From: Leclercia adecarboxylata
GTDB lineage: Bacteria > Pseudomonadota > Gammaproteobacteria > Enterobacterales > Enterobacteriaceae
NCBI RefSeq assembly: GCF_006874705.1
Contig: NZ_CP035382.1
Location: forward strand, 1,426,001-1,490,000
DNA length: 64,000 bases
Direction: 5' to 3'
Under the pieces are notes generated by a model. The model had not been told where the DNA came from. It was given only the letters and a program-made list of their open reading frames with translations, and did not search any database. Shown one piece after another: positions 44,710-53,573 of this stretch. Position numbers and translations under genes: made by a program. How positions within the stretch are numbered: position 1 is the stretch's first letter; every line of letters starts with the position of its first letter.

Positions 44710-45798
44710 TTACGCCTGCTGGCAATCAGCAATAGCGCCAAGAACCACATCGTGCGGCACACCGCCACGCACTTCACTCTTACCTATTGCAAGCGGGAGC
44801 ACCAGACGCATCTCGCCTGCTAATACTTTTTTATCACGCATCATATGCGGCAGGTAGGCCTGCGCCGACATTTCACGCGGCCCCGTAACCGGTAACCCGG
44901 CACGCTCAAGCAGCGTGATAATGCGCTGCGTATCCGCCTTGCTGAACTGACCCAGACGCTCCGAGGTGCGCGCGGCCATCACCATCCCCGCCGCAACGGC
45001 CTCGCCATGCAGCCAGTTACCGTAGCCCATTTCGGCTTCGATAGCATGACCGTAGGTATGCCCAAGATTCAGTAAAGCACGTAAGCCTGTTTCGCGCTCG
45101 TCTGCGGCCACGACTTCTGCTTTCAGCTCACAGCAGCGGCGAATACAGTACGCCATCGCCTGACCATCCAGGCGCAGTAAGGCATCCATATTCTCTTCCA
45201 GCCAGCTAAAGAATGCGCCGTCCAGAATAATGCCGTACTTGATCACTTCCGCCAGACCTGAAGCCAGCTCACGCTGAGGCAGCGTTTGCAGACAGTCGAG
45301 ATCCACCACCACCGAAGCGGGCTGGTAGAACGCGCCAATCATGTTTTTGCCAAGCGGATGGTTAACGGCCGTTTTGCCGCCAACAGATGAGTCGACCTGC
45401 GACAACAGCGTGGTAGGAATCTGAATAAAACGGACGCCGCGCTGATAGCTTGCCGCAGCAAACCCCGTAAGATCGCCAACAACACCGCCGCCTAATGCCA
45501 GCAGTGTAGTATCGCGACCATGCGGTTTTTGCAGTAATGCGGTAAAGACGGTATCCAGTACCGTCAGGCTTTTATACTGCTCGCCATCAGGCAGAATCAC
45601 ACTGTCGACCTTTACGCCAGCCTGTTCAAGGCGCTGACGCACGTTGTCGAGATAAAGCGGAGCCAGAGTCTCATTGGTGACCAGCATTGCCTGATCACCC
45701 GCTTTCAGTGGTAAGAAGGAAGCTGGGTCGTTAAACAAACCAGCCGCGATAGTGATAGGGTAACTCCGTTCACCGAGAGTGACTGTAATCCTCTCCAT
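44710..45798 (-). CDS. aroB: 3-Dehydroquinate synthase
   Basis: AroB is the NAD and zinc dependent second enzyme of the shikimate pathway, cyclising DAHP to 3-dehydroquinate. The 362-residue protein has [14 protein letters not shown] and the metal-site segments [12 protein letters not shown] and WLHGEAVA. It is 57 bp after aroK, so both genes of the pathway are probably on one transcript with damX and dam. Confidence 0.97.
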   Translation of the reverse strand: MERITVTLGERSYPITIAAGLFNDPASFLPLKAGDQAMLVTNETLAPLYLDNVRQRLEQAGVKVDSVILPDGEQYKSLTVLDTVFTALLQKPHGRDTTLLALGGGVVGDLTGFAAASYQRGVRFIQIPTTLLSQVDSSVGGKTAVNHPLGKNMIGAFYQPASVVVDLDCLQTLPQRELASGLAEVIKYGIILDGAFFSWLEENMDALLRLDGQAMAYCIRRCCELKAEVVAADERETGLRALLNLGHTYGHAIEAEMGYGNWLHGEAVAAGMVMAARTSERLGQFSKADTQRIITLLERAGLPVTGPREMSAQAYLPHMMRDKKVLAGEMRLVLPLAIGKSEVRGGVPHDVVLGAIADCQQA

Positions 45799-45855
45799 AG
45801 CGCGACATCCACCTTAAATGCTTTTACCCGCAGGCGAGTGTATATAAAGCCAGAA

Positions 45856-46377
45856 TCAGTTGCTTTCCAGCATATGAATAATCTGGTTTGCGACCACTTT
45901 AGCGCTCTGGTCGTCTGTGCGAATGGTGACGTCGGCAATCTCTTCGTACAGCGGATTGCGTTCACCAGCAAGGGCTTCCAGAACTTCGCGTGGAGGCGTC
46001 TCAACCTGCAGCAACGGGCGTTTTTTATCACGCTGCGTACGCGCCAGTTGTTTCTCGATGGTCGTTTCAAGATAGACCACGACACCGCGGGCGGAGAGAC
46101 GGTTGCGAGTTTCGCGAGATTTTACAGAGCCGCCGCCAGTTGCCAGCACAATGCCCTGTTTTTCCGTAAGTTCATTAATGACTTTTTCTTCACGGTCACG
46201 GAAACCCTCTTCGCCTTCTACATCGAAGACCCAGCCCACATCAGCTCCGGTTCGTTTCTCAATCTCTTGATCAGAATCGTAAAATTCCATATTGAGTTGT
46301 TGAGCTAACTGGCGCCCAATAGTGCTTTTGCCGGCACCCATAGGCCCAACCAGAAAGATATTGCGTTTCTCTGCCAT
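45856..46377 (-). CDS. aroK: Shikimate kinase I
   Basis: AroK phosphorylates shikimate with ATP. The 173-residue protein has the P-loop GPMGAGKS (residues 11-18), [11 protein letters not shown] for shikimate binding, and the GGGS turn [10 protein letters not shown]. It heads the aroK-aroB-damX-dam run. Upstream to hofQ there is a 296-bp gap where its promoter should lie. Confidence 0.97.
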   Translation of the reverse strand: MAEKRNIFLVGPMGAGKSTIGRQLAQQLNMEFYDSDQEIEKRTGADVGWVFDVEGEEGFRDREEKVINELTEKQGIVLATGGGSVKSRETRNRLSARGVVVYLETTIEKQLARTQRDKKRPLLQVETPPREVLEALAGERNPLYEEIADVTIRTDDQSAKVVANQIIHMLESN

Positions 46378-46673
46378 TTTTTCGGTACTACTAAGACTAT
46401 TCGTTAATGGTAAACCCGCTTCACCGATATCGGGCGTAGCAGGACATGAACTGAAACCTCATATGCGATAGAGCGAGAGTCAGACTAAAAATTATCTCAA
46501 TACTCCGGCTTGTTTGGCAACAGATTAAATCATCAGGCTTGCCGCTTAAGTTATTAAGGAGTGTGATTGAGTAAGCTGATTCTCAAATCGGTACTCCTTG
46601 TATGCTAATTCATGCCCCACGTCAAACATCTGCAACAAACAGAATGCAAAATCACGCGGGGCATCGCGGGACA
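46378..46673. other. Gap between hofQ and aroK without a gene
   Basis: Apart from AT-rich stretches that probably hold the aroK promoter I see no coding sequence, clear repeat or terminator in these 296 bp. The composition is more AT-rich than the flanking genes. Confidence 0.5.
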
Positions 46674-47909
46674 TTATGGCGTCGCAACCAGACGAGGGGT
46701 GATAAAAACCACTAACTCCCTGCGTTCGTTGTCTTTCCCCTGATGGCGAAAAAGTTTCCCCAGTAAGGGAATACGGCTCAAGCCTGGCACACTTTCGCTG
46801 CCGGTTTTATGCCTCTGGGAAAAAATTCCGCCTAAGGCCAGCGTTTCACCGCTTTTGACCTCTACCTGAGTTTCAATCTCCTGCTTATCTATTGCCATCG
46901 TTTCGCCGTCGGCCTGCTGCAAAACCTGGCCCGGGGCGTTCTCGCTGATGCGCAGCTTCAGGCGCACGCGCCCGTTGGCCAGTACCACCGGCGTCACCTC
47001 CATCCCCAGCACCGCCTCTTTAAACTCAACCGAGGTCGCGCCGCTCTCGCCGCTGGAAACCTGATAGGGGATCTCGCTGCCCTGCTTAATGCTGGCGGGC
47101 TGCATGTGTGAGGCCAGCAGGCGAGGGCTGGCGATAATGTCGACCTGCTGTTTTTGTTCCAGGGCGGAAAGTTCGAGATCCAGTAACCGGCCATTAATCC
47201 GCCCGATATTGAATCCCACCTGGGTGGTGGCGTTGGTAACGGCCAGATCGCTGCTGAGCATCGTCAGCTGTCCTGGCTTACCGGCCTGCTGCCCCTGGGC
47301 CAGATTCCACTTCACCCCCAGCTCGCGCAGGCTTTTTTCACTCATGCTAACGATGTGCGCGGCCAGCTCTACCTGAGCCACAGGAAGATCCATCTGCGCC
47401 ACCCAGTGTTGTAATGCCTCCAGCGCAGCCCGGTTGTCGCGTACCAGCAGGCGATTGGTGCGCTTGTCTACCGCCAGGCTGCCTTTCGGGCTGAGGAGCT
47501 TTTCGGCAGCTGACTGCAAATCCCCCGCATCAGCATAGGAGAGGGGGTAACTGCGTGCCTCCAGCGGCGCGCTGAGTTGCCGCTTTGTTCGCTCGGCCTC
47601 TTTTTTGGCCTGCTGTTGCTGCTGCCAGGCGGCGGTGTGGATATAAAAAATGCCCGCCTGCTGGCGCATCACCAGCCCGGCACCGGTGACCACCGTCTGT
47701 ATCGCCTGCAGCCAGGGGACCTCCTGCAGACGCAGAGAGACATTGCCGCTGACGTCCGGGGAGATAATCATGTTGCGGTTCTCCTGCTCCGCCAGCGCCT
47801 GCAGAAGCTGGGCCACCGGCACCTCATCCACCACCAGGCTCACCGGAGCTGGCCCCGCGGCCAGCGCCTGACTGCCTGTCAGCAGTAATCCCACGATCCC
47901 TGTTTTCAT
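46674..47909 (-). CDS. hofQ: Secretin-like protein HofQ (DNA uptake porin)
   Basis: HofQ is a PilQ/ComE-like secretin thought to form an outer-membrane pore for DNA uptake as nutrient. From MKTGIVGLLLTGSQALAA (signal peptide of about 18 residues) it has 411 residues. N-terminal domains include LVVDEVPVAQLLQALAEQ and the C-terminal secretin domain has SGESGATSVEFKEAV and KSGETLALGGIF. A longer in-frame start 15 codons upstream gives no signal peptide. The start lies inside hofP, in another frame. Confidence 0.93.
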   Translation of the reverse strand: MKTGIVGLLLTGSQALAAGPAPVSLVVDEVPVAQLLQALAEQENRNMIISPDVSGNVSLRLQEVPWLQAIQTVVTGAGLVMRQQAGIFYIHTAAWQQQQQAKKEAERTKRQLSAPLEARSYPLSYADAGDLQSAAEKLLSPKGSLAVDKRTNRLLVRDNRAALEALQHWVAQMDLPVAQVELAAHIVSMSEKSLRELGVKWNLAQGQQAGKPGQLTMLSSDLAVTNATTQVGFNIGRINGRLLDLELSALEQKQQVDIIASPRLLASHMQPASIKQGSEIPYQVSSGESGATSVEFKEAVLGMEVTPVVLANGRVRLKLRISENAPGQVLQQADGETMAIDKQEIETQVEVKSGETLALGGIFSQRHKTGSESVPGLSRIPLLGKLFRHQGKDNERRELVVFITPRLVATP

Positions 47910-48219
47910 CCTGTTTGGTTCCTTGTCGTTGCCATCGCCACTGCGAGGGCTCACACGCCCCGGGCATATCGATGACCAGTTCCTTTTCGTCCAACGCCCT
48001 CACCTTCCCGCCTTGCGTCAGCGTGTCGCCGCGACGAAGGCGCAGCCAGCGCGACTTTTCATCTCTGACGATCGCCACCGGCACCGGACCCAGCACCACC
48101 CCGGTATAGCGCCACTGCCGCAGCGCGGCATCCGGGCAGCGTGAGACCGGGGCCTGAAAGGGATCGCGCATGCCGAGAAGCAGCGGCAGTAATAACAGCA
48201 CCCTGCACTTAACCCGCAT
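47824..48219 (-). CDS. hofP: HofP (PilP-like, DNA utilisation)
   Basis: This 131-residue protein starts with MRVKCRVLLLLPLLLGMRDP, a signal-like hydrophobic segment, and contains the GMRDPF motif of the HofP/PilP group. It overlaps hofO by 11 bp and hofQ by 86 bp. The last part is charged and likely disordered, because it is encoded over the hofQ signal peptide in another frame. Role in DNA uptake is inferred from the hof cluster. Confidence 0.88.
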   Translation of the reverse strand: MRVKCRVLLLLPLLLGMRDPFQAPVSRCPDAALRQWRYTGVVLGPVPVAIVRDEKSRWLRLRRGDTLTQGGKVRALDEKELVIDMPGACEPSQWRWQRQGTKQDENRDRGITADRQSGAGRGASSGEPGGG

Positions 48220-48670
48220 CCTGGCGCTCCAGCTGCATCACTATCTGTAACCGGTTCTGCTCTGGCTGAATGCTAAAGCGCCCCACCGCCATATCTCGCC
48301 GGGCGAGAGTGGCAAACAGCGAGGGGATCTGCGCCCAGGTCGCCTTAATCACCAGTTCTCCTCCTGCTCCCCTGGGCTGCCAGCGAACCATCCGCAGCTC
48401 ATCGGTATCAAACGCCAAAGATGAAAAAGGCAGTGCCGCCACGGAAGGTTGCGCGTTGTCAGGGGGTGAGAGCTTACGCACCGCGGTCCACAGCCGGGAA
48501 TGGGTCTCTGCGTTCCGTACCAGCCTGGCCTCCTGCGTTGCTATCTGCCGATCCTGCATTCGCCACTGCCATCCGGTGACGCCAGCCAGGAGTAACGCTG
48601 AACTGATGCCCCAGCACAGGCAGCGCCCGCGCGGCGTCATGGCATACCAGCTGTCAGGATGGATCCGCAT
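48209..48670 (-). CDS. hofO: HofO (PilO-like, DNA utilisation)
   Basis: HofO is a small bitopic membrane protein, the PilO-like member of the hof set. The start MRIHPDSWYAMTPRGR is preferred because AGGAG lies 7 bases before it; a GTG two codons earlier is too close to that sequence. The product has 153 residues with one membrane segment (about 18-35, CWGISSALLLAGVTGW) and a coiled-coil stretch. It overlaps hofN by 17 bp and hofP by 11 bp. Confidence 0.87.
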   Translation of the reverse strand: MRIHPDSWYAMTPRGRCLCWGISSALLLAGVTGWQWRMQDRQIATQEARLVRNAETHSRLWTAVRKLSPPDNAQPSVAALPFSSLAFDTDELRMVRWQPRGAGGELVIKATWAQIPSLFATLARRDMAVGRFSIQPEQNRLQIVMQLERQDAG

Positions 48671-49193
48671 CAGCACGCTCCTTGCGGGTCAACGTCCAGC
48701 TGAACAGCCAGCGCCCCTGGGCGTCCTGTCGCATCTCGCCCGGTGCTCCGGGGGTAAAGCCCGGCACCTGGCGGAGCGCCGTCTCCAGCCCGGCAAGGGC
48801 GGGCAGCGTGGCGGCATAGCCGGTCAGCGAAAGGGTGGACTGCTGAAAGTGCAGCTGCGCCAGCCATGCCTGCTCCGGCAGGAGGCGGGATAAGGCGATC
48901 AATGCCGGTTGCCAGGCTTCCGTTTTCGCTTTTTGCAGCGCCCACCGCTGCTGTTGCTGATGCCGGGCCTGTAAAGCCGTCCACTGCTTTTGCCGCTGCT
49001 CCAGCCCCTGACGTAGCGCCAGATCGCTGGCATGCCGCAGCGCGCTGGCGCGTGTTACCAGAGGATCGCAGGCCCGACTGGCTGCGCAGAGCATCAGCGT
49101 CACCAGCAACGAACCGGTAAACATCAGCCCCCAGTAGCGCAGGCAGCGACGCTGTTGCCGCTGGCGCCAAGGCAGAAGATTGGCCGCCCTCAT
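48654..49193 (-). CDS. hofN: HofN (PilN-like, DNA utilisation)
   Basis: This 179-residue bitopic protein has a short cationic N-terminus (NLLPWRQRQQRRCLRY, as in PilN proteins), a membrane segment (about 21-40), then a Gln- and Arg-rich helical region. It overlaps hofM by 4 bp. The hofMNOPQ set is the counterpart of pilMNOPQ but lacks a nearby pilin or motor gene. Confidence 0.9.
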   Translation of the reverse strand: MRAANLLPWRQRQQRRCLRYWGLMFTGSLLVTLMLCAASRACDPLVTRASALRHASDLALRQGLEQRQKQWTALQARHQQQQRWALQKAKTEAWQPALIALSRLLPEQAWLAQLHFQQSTLSLTGYAATLPALAGLETALRQVPGFTPGAPGEMRQDAQGRWLFSWTLTRKERADADPS

Positions 49194-49972
49194 CGCGAGT
49201 GTTCTCCGGTCGCCAGCGCCAGCGCGACGCTGAAATCCGCCCCATTTTCAGGCAGCGGCGGCTGCGTGCGGGATAACGCGCACCAGGGGTCAAAACTGCC
49301 TGCACCACAGCAGGCGATCTCGTCGACCCTGAGTGCCAGCAGAGCAGCCAGCCGATCGACGTCAGGAGCCTCCGCCAGCCCGCGCCTGCCCCACTGGTGA
49401 CGCATCGCCCATAGCCACTGATCCCGGTCGCGCCAGGCGACGCACTGGGCCGGAGCTTGCACAAAGGGCAACAGGTGGGCCAGCGCTCCGGCGTCGGGCG
49501 TGATCGCGGCCAGCCGCAGACGCAGCACCTGGGCCAGTTCGAGCAGCGTCGCAATCTCCTTATTCTGTGCCGCCGTTACGTGATAAGCCTGGCTGAAGGT
49601 ATCCTCCGCATAGTCAAACCGCAGGGCGTCGGGGGGCATCTCCAGCTCACGGCTTATCGCCGAGGCGATCCAGGCGGTCCGTTCGCTGTCGCGCAGGATC
49701 ATCGAAGGGCGCGGTAGCGTGCGCTGTAGAGTGCGGGCGGCCGGAAAGGCGAGAAAGATTTGATGTTGATGAGGCAGCATCTGGCGCCACTCGCGCAGTG
49801 CCGCAGCCAGTTGTTCGGGCTGAAGAATTTGCCCGTCGCGGATAATGTCCGCCGCCAGGGGGAGCTGCCACCAGCGGCGCAATCCCCACCCCGACTTTTC
49901 GCGTACCAGCGCGACGGCCAGAACCTTATCCTGTTGAATATGAACGCCTGTATGCCATGTTTTAAACGCCAT
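49190..49972 (-). CDS. hofM: HofM (PilM-like, DNA utilisation)
   Basis: HofM, 260 residues, is the PilM-like actin-fold cytosolic protein that should bind the N-terminus of HofN. The first residues (MAFKTWHTGVHIQQDKVLAVAL) match the start of the PilM group. It is the promoter-proximal gene of hofMNOPQ and divergent from mrcA across 120 bp. In E. coli these genes belong to the Sxy and CRP-S competence regulon; I did not find a convincing CRP-S site (TGCGA-N6-TCGCA) in the gap. Confidence 0.92.
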   Translation of the reverse strand: MAFKTWHTGVHIQQDKVLAVALVREKSGWGLRRWWQLPLAADIIRDGQILQPEQLAAALREWRQMLPHQHQIFLAFPAARTLQRTLPRPSMILRDSERTAWIASAISRELEMPPDALRFDYAEDTFSQAYHVTAAQNKEIATLLELAQVLRLRLAAITPDAGALAHLLPFVQAPAQCVAWRDRDQWLWAMRHQWGRRGLAEAPDVDRLAALLALRVDEIACCGAGSFDPWCALSRTQPPLPENGADFSVALALATGEHSR

Positions 49973-50092
49973 GCTTCACGATCTCCTTATCGTCCCGGGG
50001 GATAACGGCTATATCAATGCTACAGGCTTGCCTTTATACTACCGCGCGATTGTTTAGAAACTGCCCAGTTCAAACTAAATGGGAAATCTCCA

Positions 50093-52645
50093 GTGAAGTT
50101 CGTAAAGTATTTATTGATCCTTGCAGTCTGTTGCATTCTGCTTGGAGCAGGCTCGATTTTTGGTTTGTACAAATATATTGAGCCGCAACTGCCTGATGTC
50201 GCTACGCTTCGTGATGTACGACTCCAGATCCCGATGCAGGTGTACAGCACGGACGGCGAGCTTATCGCCCAGTACGGTGAAAAGCGCCGTATCCCGCTGA
50301 CCCTGAATCAGATCCCACCCGTCATGGTGAAAGCCTTTATTGCCACCGAGGACAGCCGTTTTTATGAGCACCATGGCGTCGATCCGGTGGGGATTTTCCG
50401 TGCCGCAAGCGTGGCGTTGTTCTCCGGCCATGCCTCTCAGGGTGCGAGTACTATCACCCAGCAGCTGGCGCGTAACTTCTTCCTGAGTCCTGAAAAAACG
50501 CTGATGCGTAAGATCAAGGAAGTGTTCCTGGCAATCCGTATTGAGCAGATGCTGAATAAAGATGAGATCCTCGAGCTCTACCTCAACAAGATCTATCTCG
50601 GCTACCGTGCCTACGGCGTGGGCGCGGCAGCGCAGGTCTATTTTGGCAAATCCATTGACCAGTTAACCCTGAGTGAAATGGCCACCATCGCCGGTCTGCC
50701 GAAGGCCCCCTCCACCTTCAACCCGCTCTACTCGCTGGATCGCGCTACCGCCCGCCGCAACGTGGTGCTGTCGCGTATGCTGAGCGAAGGCTATATCAGC
50801 CAGACCCAGTACGATCAGGCCCGCAGCGACGTGATTGACGCCAACTACCATGCGCCGGAAATTGCGTTCTCCGCGCCGTACCTCAGCGAGATGGTGCGTC
50901 AGGAGATGGTCTCCCGCTACGGCGAGCAGGCCTACGAAGATGGCTACCGCGTCTACACCACCATCAGCCGCAACGTCCAGCAGGGCGCGCAGCAGGCGGT
51001 GCGTAATAACGTGATTGATTACGACATGCGCCACGGCTACCGCGGCCCGTCAAACGTGCTGTGGAAGGTAGGTGAATCCGCCTGGGACAGTAAAAAGATC
51101 GCCGACACCCTGAAACCGCTCCCGGGCTACGGGCCGTTTGTTGCGGCTGTCGTGACCCAAGCCAGTCCGCAGGAAGCCACCGCGATGCTCGCGGACGGCA
51201 CCTCGGTGTCGCTGCGCATGGAGGGCGTCCGCTGGGCGCGTCCGTATCGTTCTGATACGCAGCAGGGCGCGACCCCGCGCAAAGTGACCGATGCGGTACA
51301 GGTGGGTCAGCAGATTTGGGTCCGTCAGGTTAACGACGCCTGGTGGCTGGGGCAGATCCCGGACGTTAACTCCGCGCTGGTCTCTATCGATCCGCATAAC
51401 GGCGCGGTGCTGGCGCTGGTCGGCGGCTTCGATTTCAACCAGAGTAAATTTAACCGCGCCACCCAGGCGCTGCGCCAGGTCGGTTCCAATATCAAGCCGT
51501 TCCTCTACACCGCGGCAATGGATAAAGGCCTGACCCTCGCCAGCATCCTCAATGACGTGCCCATCTCCCGCTGGGATGCCGGGGCCGGTTCCGACTGGCG
51601 ACCGAAGAACTCACCGGCCGAGTACGCCGGGCCGATTCGTCTGCGTCAGGGTCTGGGACAGTCTAAGAACGTGGTGATGGTTCGCGCCATGCGCGCCATG
51701 GGGGTCGATTATGCGGCGGAGTATCTGCAACGCTTTGGCTTCCCGGCACAGAATATTGTGCATACCGAGTCGCTGGCGCTGGGCTCTGCCTCCTTTACCC
51801 CGCTGCAGGTTGCGCGCGGTTATGCGGTAATGGCGAACGGCGGCTTCCTGGTCGATCCGTTCTTCATCAGCAAAATCGAGAACGATCAGGGCGGTGTCCT
51901 GTTCGAAGCGAAACCGAAAATCGCCTGCGCAGAGTGTGATATTCCGGTGATTTATGGCGATACGCCTAAATCAGAATCCCTGAACAATCAGGATATGGAA
52001 GATGTCGCCATTTCTCAGGCGCAGCAAAACGCGGCAGTGCCAATGCCGCAGCTCGAGCAGGCAAACCAGGCGCTGGTTGCGCAGACCGGTGCTCAGGAGT
52101 ACGCCCCGCACGTGATTAACACACCGCTGGCGTTCCTGATCAAAAGCGCCTTGAACAGCAATATCTTTGGCGAGCCAGGCTGGCAGGGTACGGGCTGGCG
52201 TGCCGGTCGCGATCTGCAGCGCAAGGATATCGGCGGCAAAACCGGGACCACCAACAGCTCGAAAGATGCCTGGTTCTCGGGTTATGGTCCAGGCGCGGTG
52301 ACCTCGGTGTGGATCGGCTTTGACGATCACCGCCGTGATTTAGGTCGTACCACGGCCTCCGGGGCGATCAAGGATCAAATTTCCGGTTACGAAGGCGGGG
52401 CCAAAAGCGCTCAGCCCGCGTGGGATGCCTTTATGAAGATGCTGCTGGACGGCGTGCCAGAGCAGCCATTAACGCCACCGCCAGGCGTGGTGACGGTCAA
52501 TATCGATCGCTACAGCGGTCAGCTGTCCAATGGCGGCAGCAGCCGGGAAGAGTATTTCATCGAAGGCACGCAGCCAACGCATCAGGCGGTGCATGAGGTG
52601 GGTACAACGCTGATTGACAACGGCGAGACACAAGAACTGTTCTAA
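50093..52645 (+). CDS. mrcA: Penicillin-binding protein 1A (peptidoglycan synthase)
   Basis: MrcA (PBP1a) is a bifunctional class A penicillin-binding protein that polymerises and cross-links peptidoglycan. The 850-residue protein has an N-terminal membrane anchor (about 5-25). The glycosyltransferase domain contains TEDSRFYEHHGVDP (with the catalytic Glu near 84) and QGASTITQQLARNFFL. The transpeptidase domain has GSNIKPFLYTAA (Ser and Lys of SxxK) and GGKTGTTNSSKDAW. Length equals E. coli. Confidence 0.97.
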   Translation: MKFVKYLLILAVCCILLGAGSIFGLYKYIEPQLPDVATLRDVRLQIPMQVYSTDGELIAQYGEKRRIPLTLNQIPPVMVKAFIATEDSRFYEHHGVDPVGIFRAASVALFSGHASQGASTITQQLARNFFLSPEKTLMRKIKEVFLAIRIEQMLNKDEILELYLNKIYLGYRAYGVGAAAQVYFGKSIDQLTLSEMATIAGLPKAPSTFNPLYSLDRATARRNVVLSRMLSEGYISQTQYDQARSDVIDANYHAPEIAFSAPYLSEMVRQEMVSRYGEQAYEDGYRVYTTISRNVQQGAQQAVRNNVIDYDMRHGYRGPSNVLWKVGESAWDSKKIADTLKPLPGYGPFVAAVVTQASPQEATAMLADGTSVSLRMEGVRWARPYRSDTQQGATPRKVTDAVQVGQQIWVRQVNDAWWLGQIPDVNSALVSIDPHNGAVLALVGGFDFNQSKFNRATQALRQVGSNIKPFLYTAAMDKGLTLASILNDVPISRWDAGAGSDWRPKNSPAEYAGPIRLRQGLGQSKNVVMVRAMRAMGVDYAAEYLQRFGFPAQNIVHTESLALGSASFTPLQVARGYAVMANGGFLVDPFFISKIENDQGGVLFEAKPKIACAECDIPVIYGDTPKSESLNNQDMEDVAISQAQQNAAVPMPQLEQANQALVAQTGAQEYAPHVINTPLAFLIKSALNSNIFGEPGWQGTGWRAGRDLQRKDIGGKTGTTNSSKDAWFSGYGPGAVTSVWIGFDDHRRDLGRTTASGAIKDQISGYEGGAKSAQPAWDAFMKMLLDGVPEQPLTPPPGVVTVNIDRYSGQLSNGGSSREEYFIEGTQPTHQAVHEVGTTLIDNGETQELF

Positions 52646-52652
52646 ACGTCTG

Positions 52653-52677
52653 CCCCCTTTCCCGTTGGGAGAGGGGG
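52653..52677. other. Hairpin between mrcA and nudE
   Basis: CCCCCTTTCCC (52653-52663) pairs with GGGAGAGGGGG (52667-52677) around GTT, allowing one G-T pair. It stands between the convergent stop codons and may act as a weak terminator, but no T-run follows. Confidence 0.5.
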
Positions 52678-52686
52678 ATCCTTCGG

Positions 52687-53247
52687 CTACAGCCTTCCCT
52701 GCCCTTTCAGCCACTCCCGCACTAGGAACAGCGCACTCACGTTCCGGGCTTCGTTAAAGTCGGGCTCTTCCAGCAGATCCATCAGATGCGCCAGCGGCCA
52801 GCGCACCTGCGGCAGCGGCTCGGGTTCATCCCCTTCCAGCGATTCCGGATAGAGATCTTCCGCCAGCACGATATTCATTTTGCTGGAAAAATAGGAGGGA
52901 GCCATGCTGAGCTTTTTCAGGAAGGTTAACTCCTTCGCACCAAACCCAACCTCTTCTTTCAGCTCGCGGTTCGCGGCTTCAAAAACCGATTCACCGGGAT
53001 CGATCAGCCCTTTGGAGAAGCCAAGTTCGTATGACTCGGTCCCCACCGCATATTCGCGGATCAGGATCAGATGCTCGTCAACAATGGGCACAATCATGAC
53101 GGCTTCGCGCGTGGAGGGACGCATACGCTCGTAGACGCGGCGCACGCCGTTACTGAACTCCAGGTCCACACTTTCAACATTAAACAGACGCGATTTCGCG
53201 ACGGTCTCAACATTCAGGATGGTGGGCTTTTGTAAAGGTTTGCTCAT
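52687..53247 (-). CDS. nudE: ADP compounds hydrolase NudE
   Basis: NudE is a Nudix hydrolase acting on ADP-ribose, NADH and Ap3A-type compounds. The Nudix box GLIDPGESVFEAANRELKEE, followed by VGFG, is complete, near residues 95-118, with the catalytic Glu residues in place. The 186-residue length is normal. It is divergent from igaA. Confidence 0.95.
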   Translation of the reverse strand: MSKPLQKPTILNVETVAKSRLFNVESVDLEFSNGVRRVYERMRPSTREAVMIVPIVDEHLILIREYAVGTESYELGFSKGLIDPGESVFEAANRELKEEVGFGAKELTFLKKLSMAPSYFSSKMNIVLAEDLYPESLEGDEPEPLPQVRWPLAHLMDLLEEPDFNEARNVSALFLVREWLKGQGRL

Positions 53248-53573
53248 TTTGACGGGTCTTTGCTGAGTGAACTGGCGTCATTGTGCGATACGCCGCACGG
53301 TTTCGGCAATGTCAATCGCGCTTTATTTACATTTATGTAACCTGTGCAGATTCATTCCTTATTTCAGGTCAAAAGTCAAGAGCTTGAAATTATTCCAGGA
53401 ATTTGCTGATATCCCGTCAGGGTTAGCTTTGCTATTATCAGCGATCACTGGGATGCGCTTCATATTGCTCAAGTTCAACACCTTACATGCCGATAGCCAA
53501 CCACAGACACGCGTTCACTGTTAAATAAGGTGCTACTGACTACACCTGTAAGAAAAAGTAAGATGGGGAAAGC
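53248..53573. promoter_or_regulatory. Divergent nudE-igaA gap with an extended -10 promoter candidate
   Basis: No coding sequence is seen in these 326 bp. TGC-TATTAT at 53430-53438 fits an extended -10 element and could drive igaA, about 140 bp upstream of its ATG; no good -35 stands at the normal distance. The long leader is consistent with post-transcriptional control, though none is visible. Confidence 0.4.

Noticed and set aside
49973-50092. CRP-S competence site before hofM
   Set aside because: No TGCGA-N6-TCGCA match could be found by eye in this 120-bp gap.
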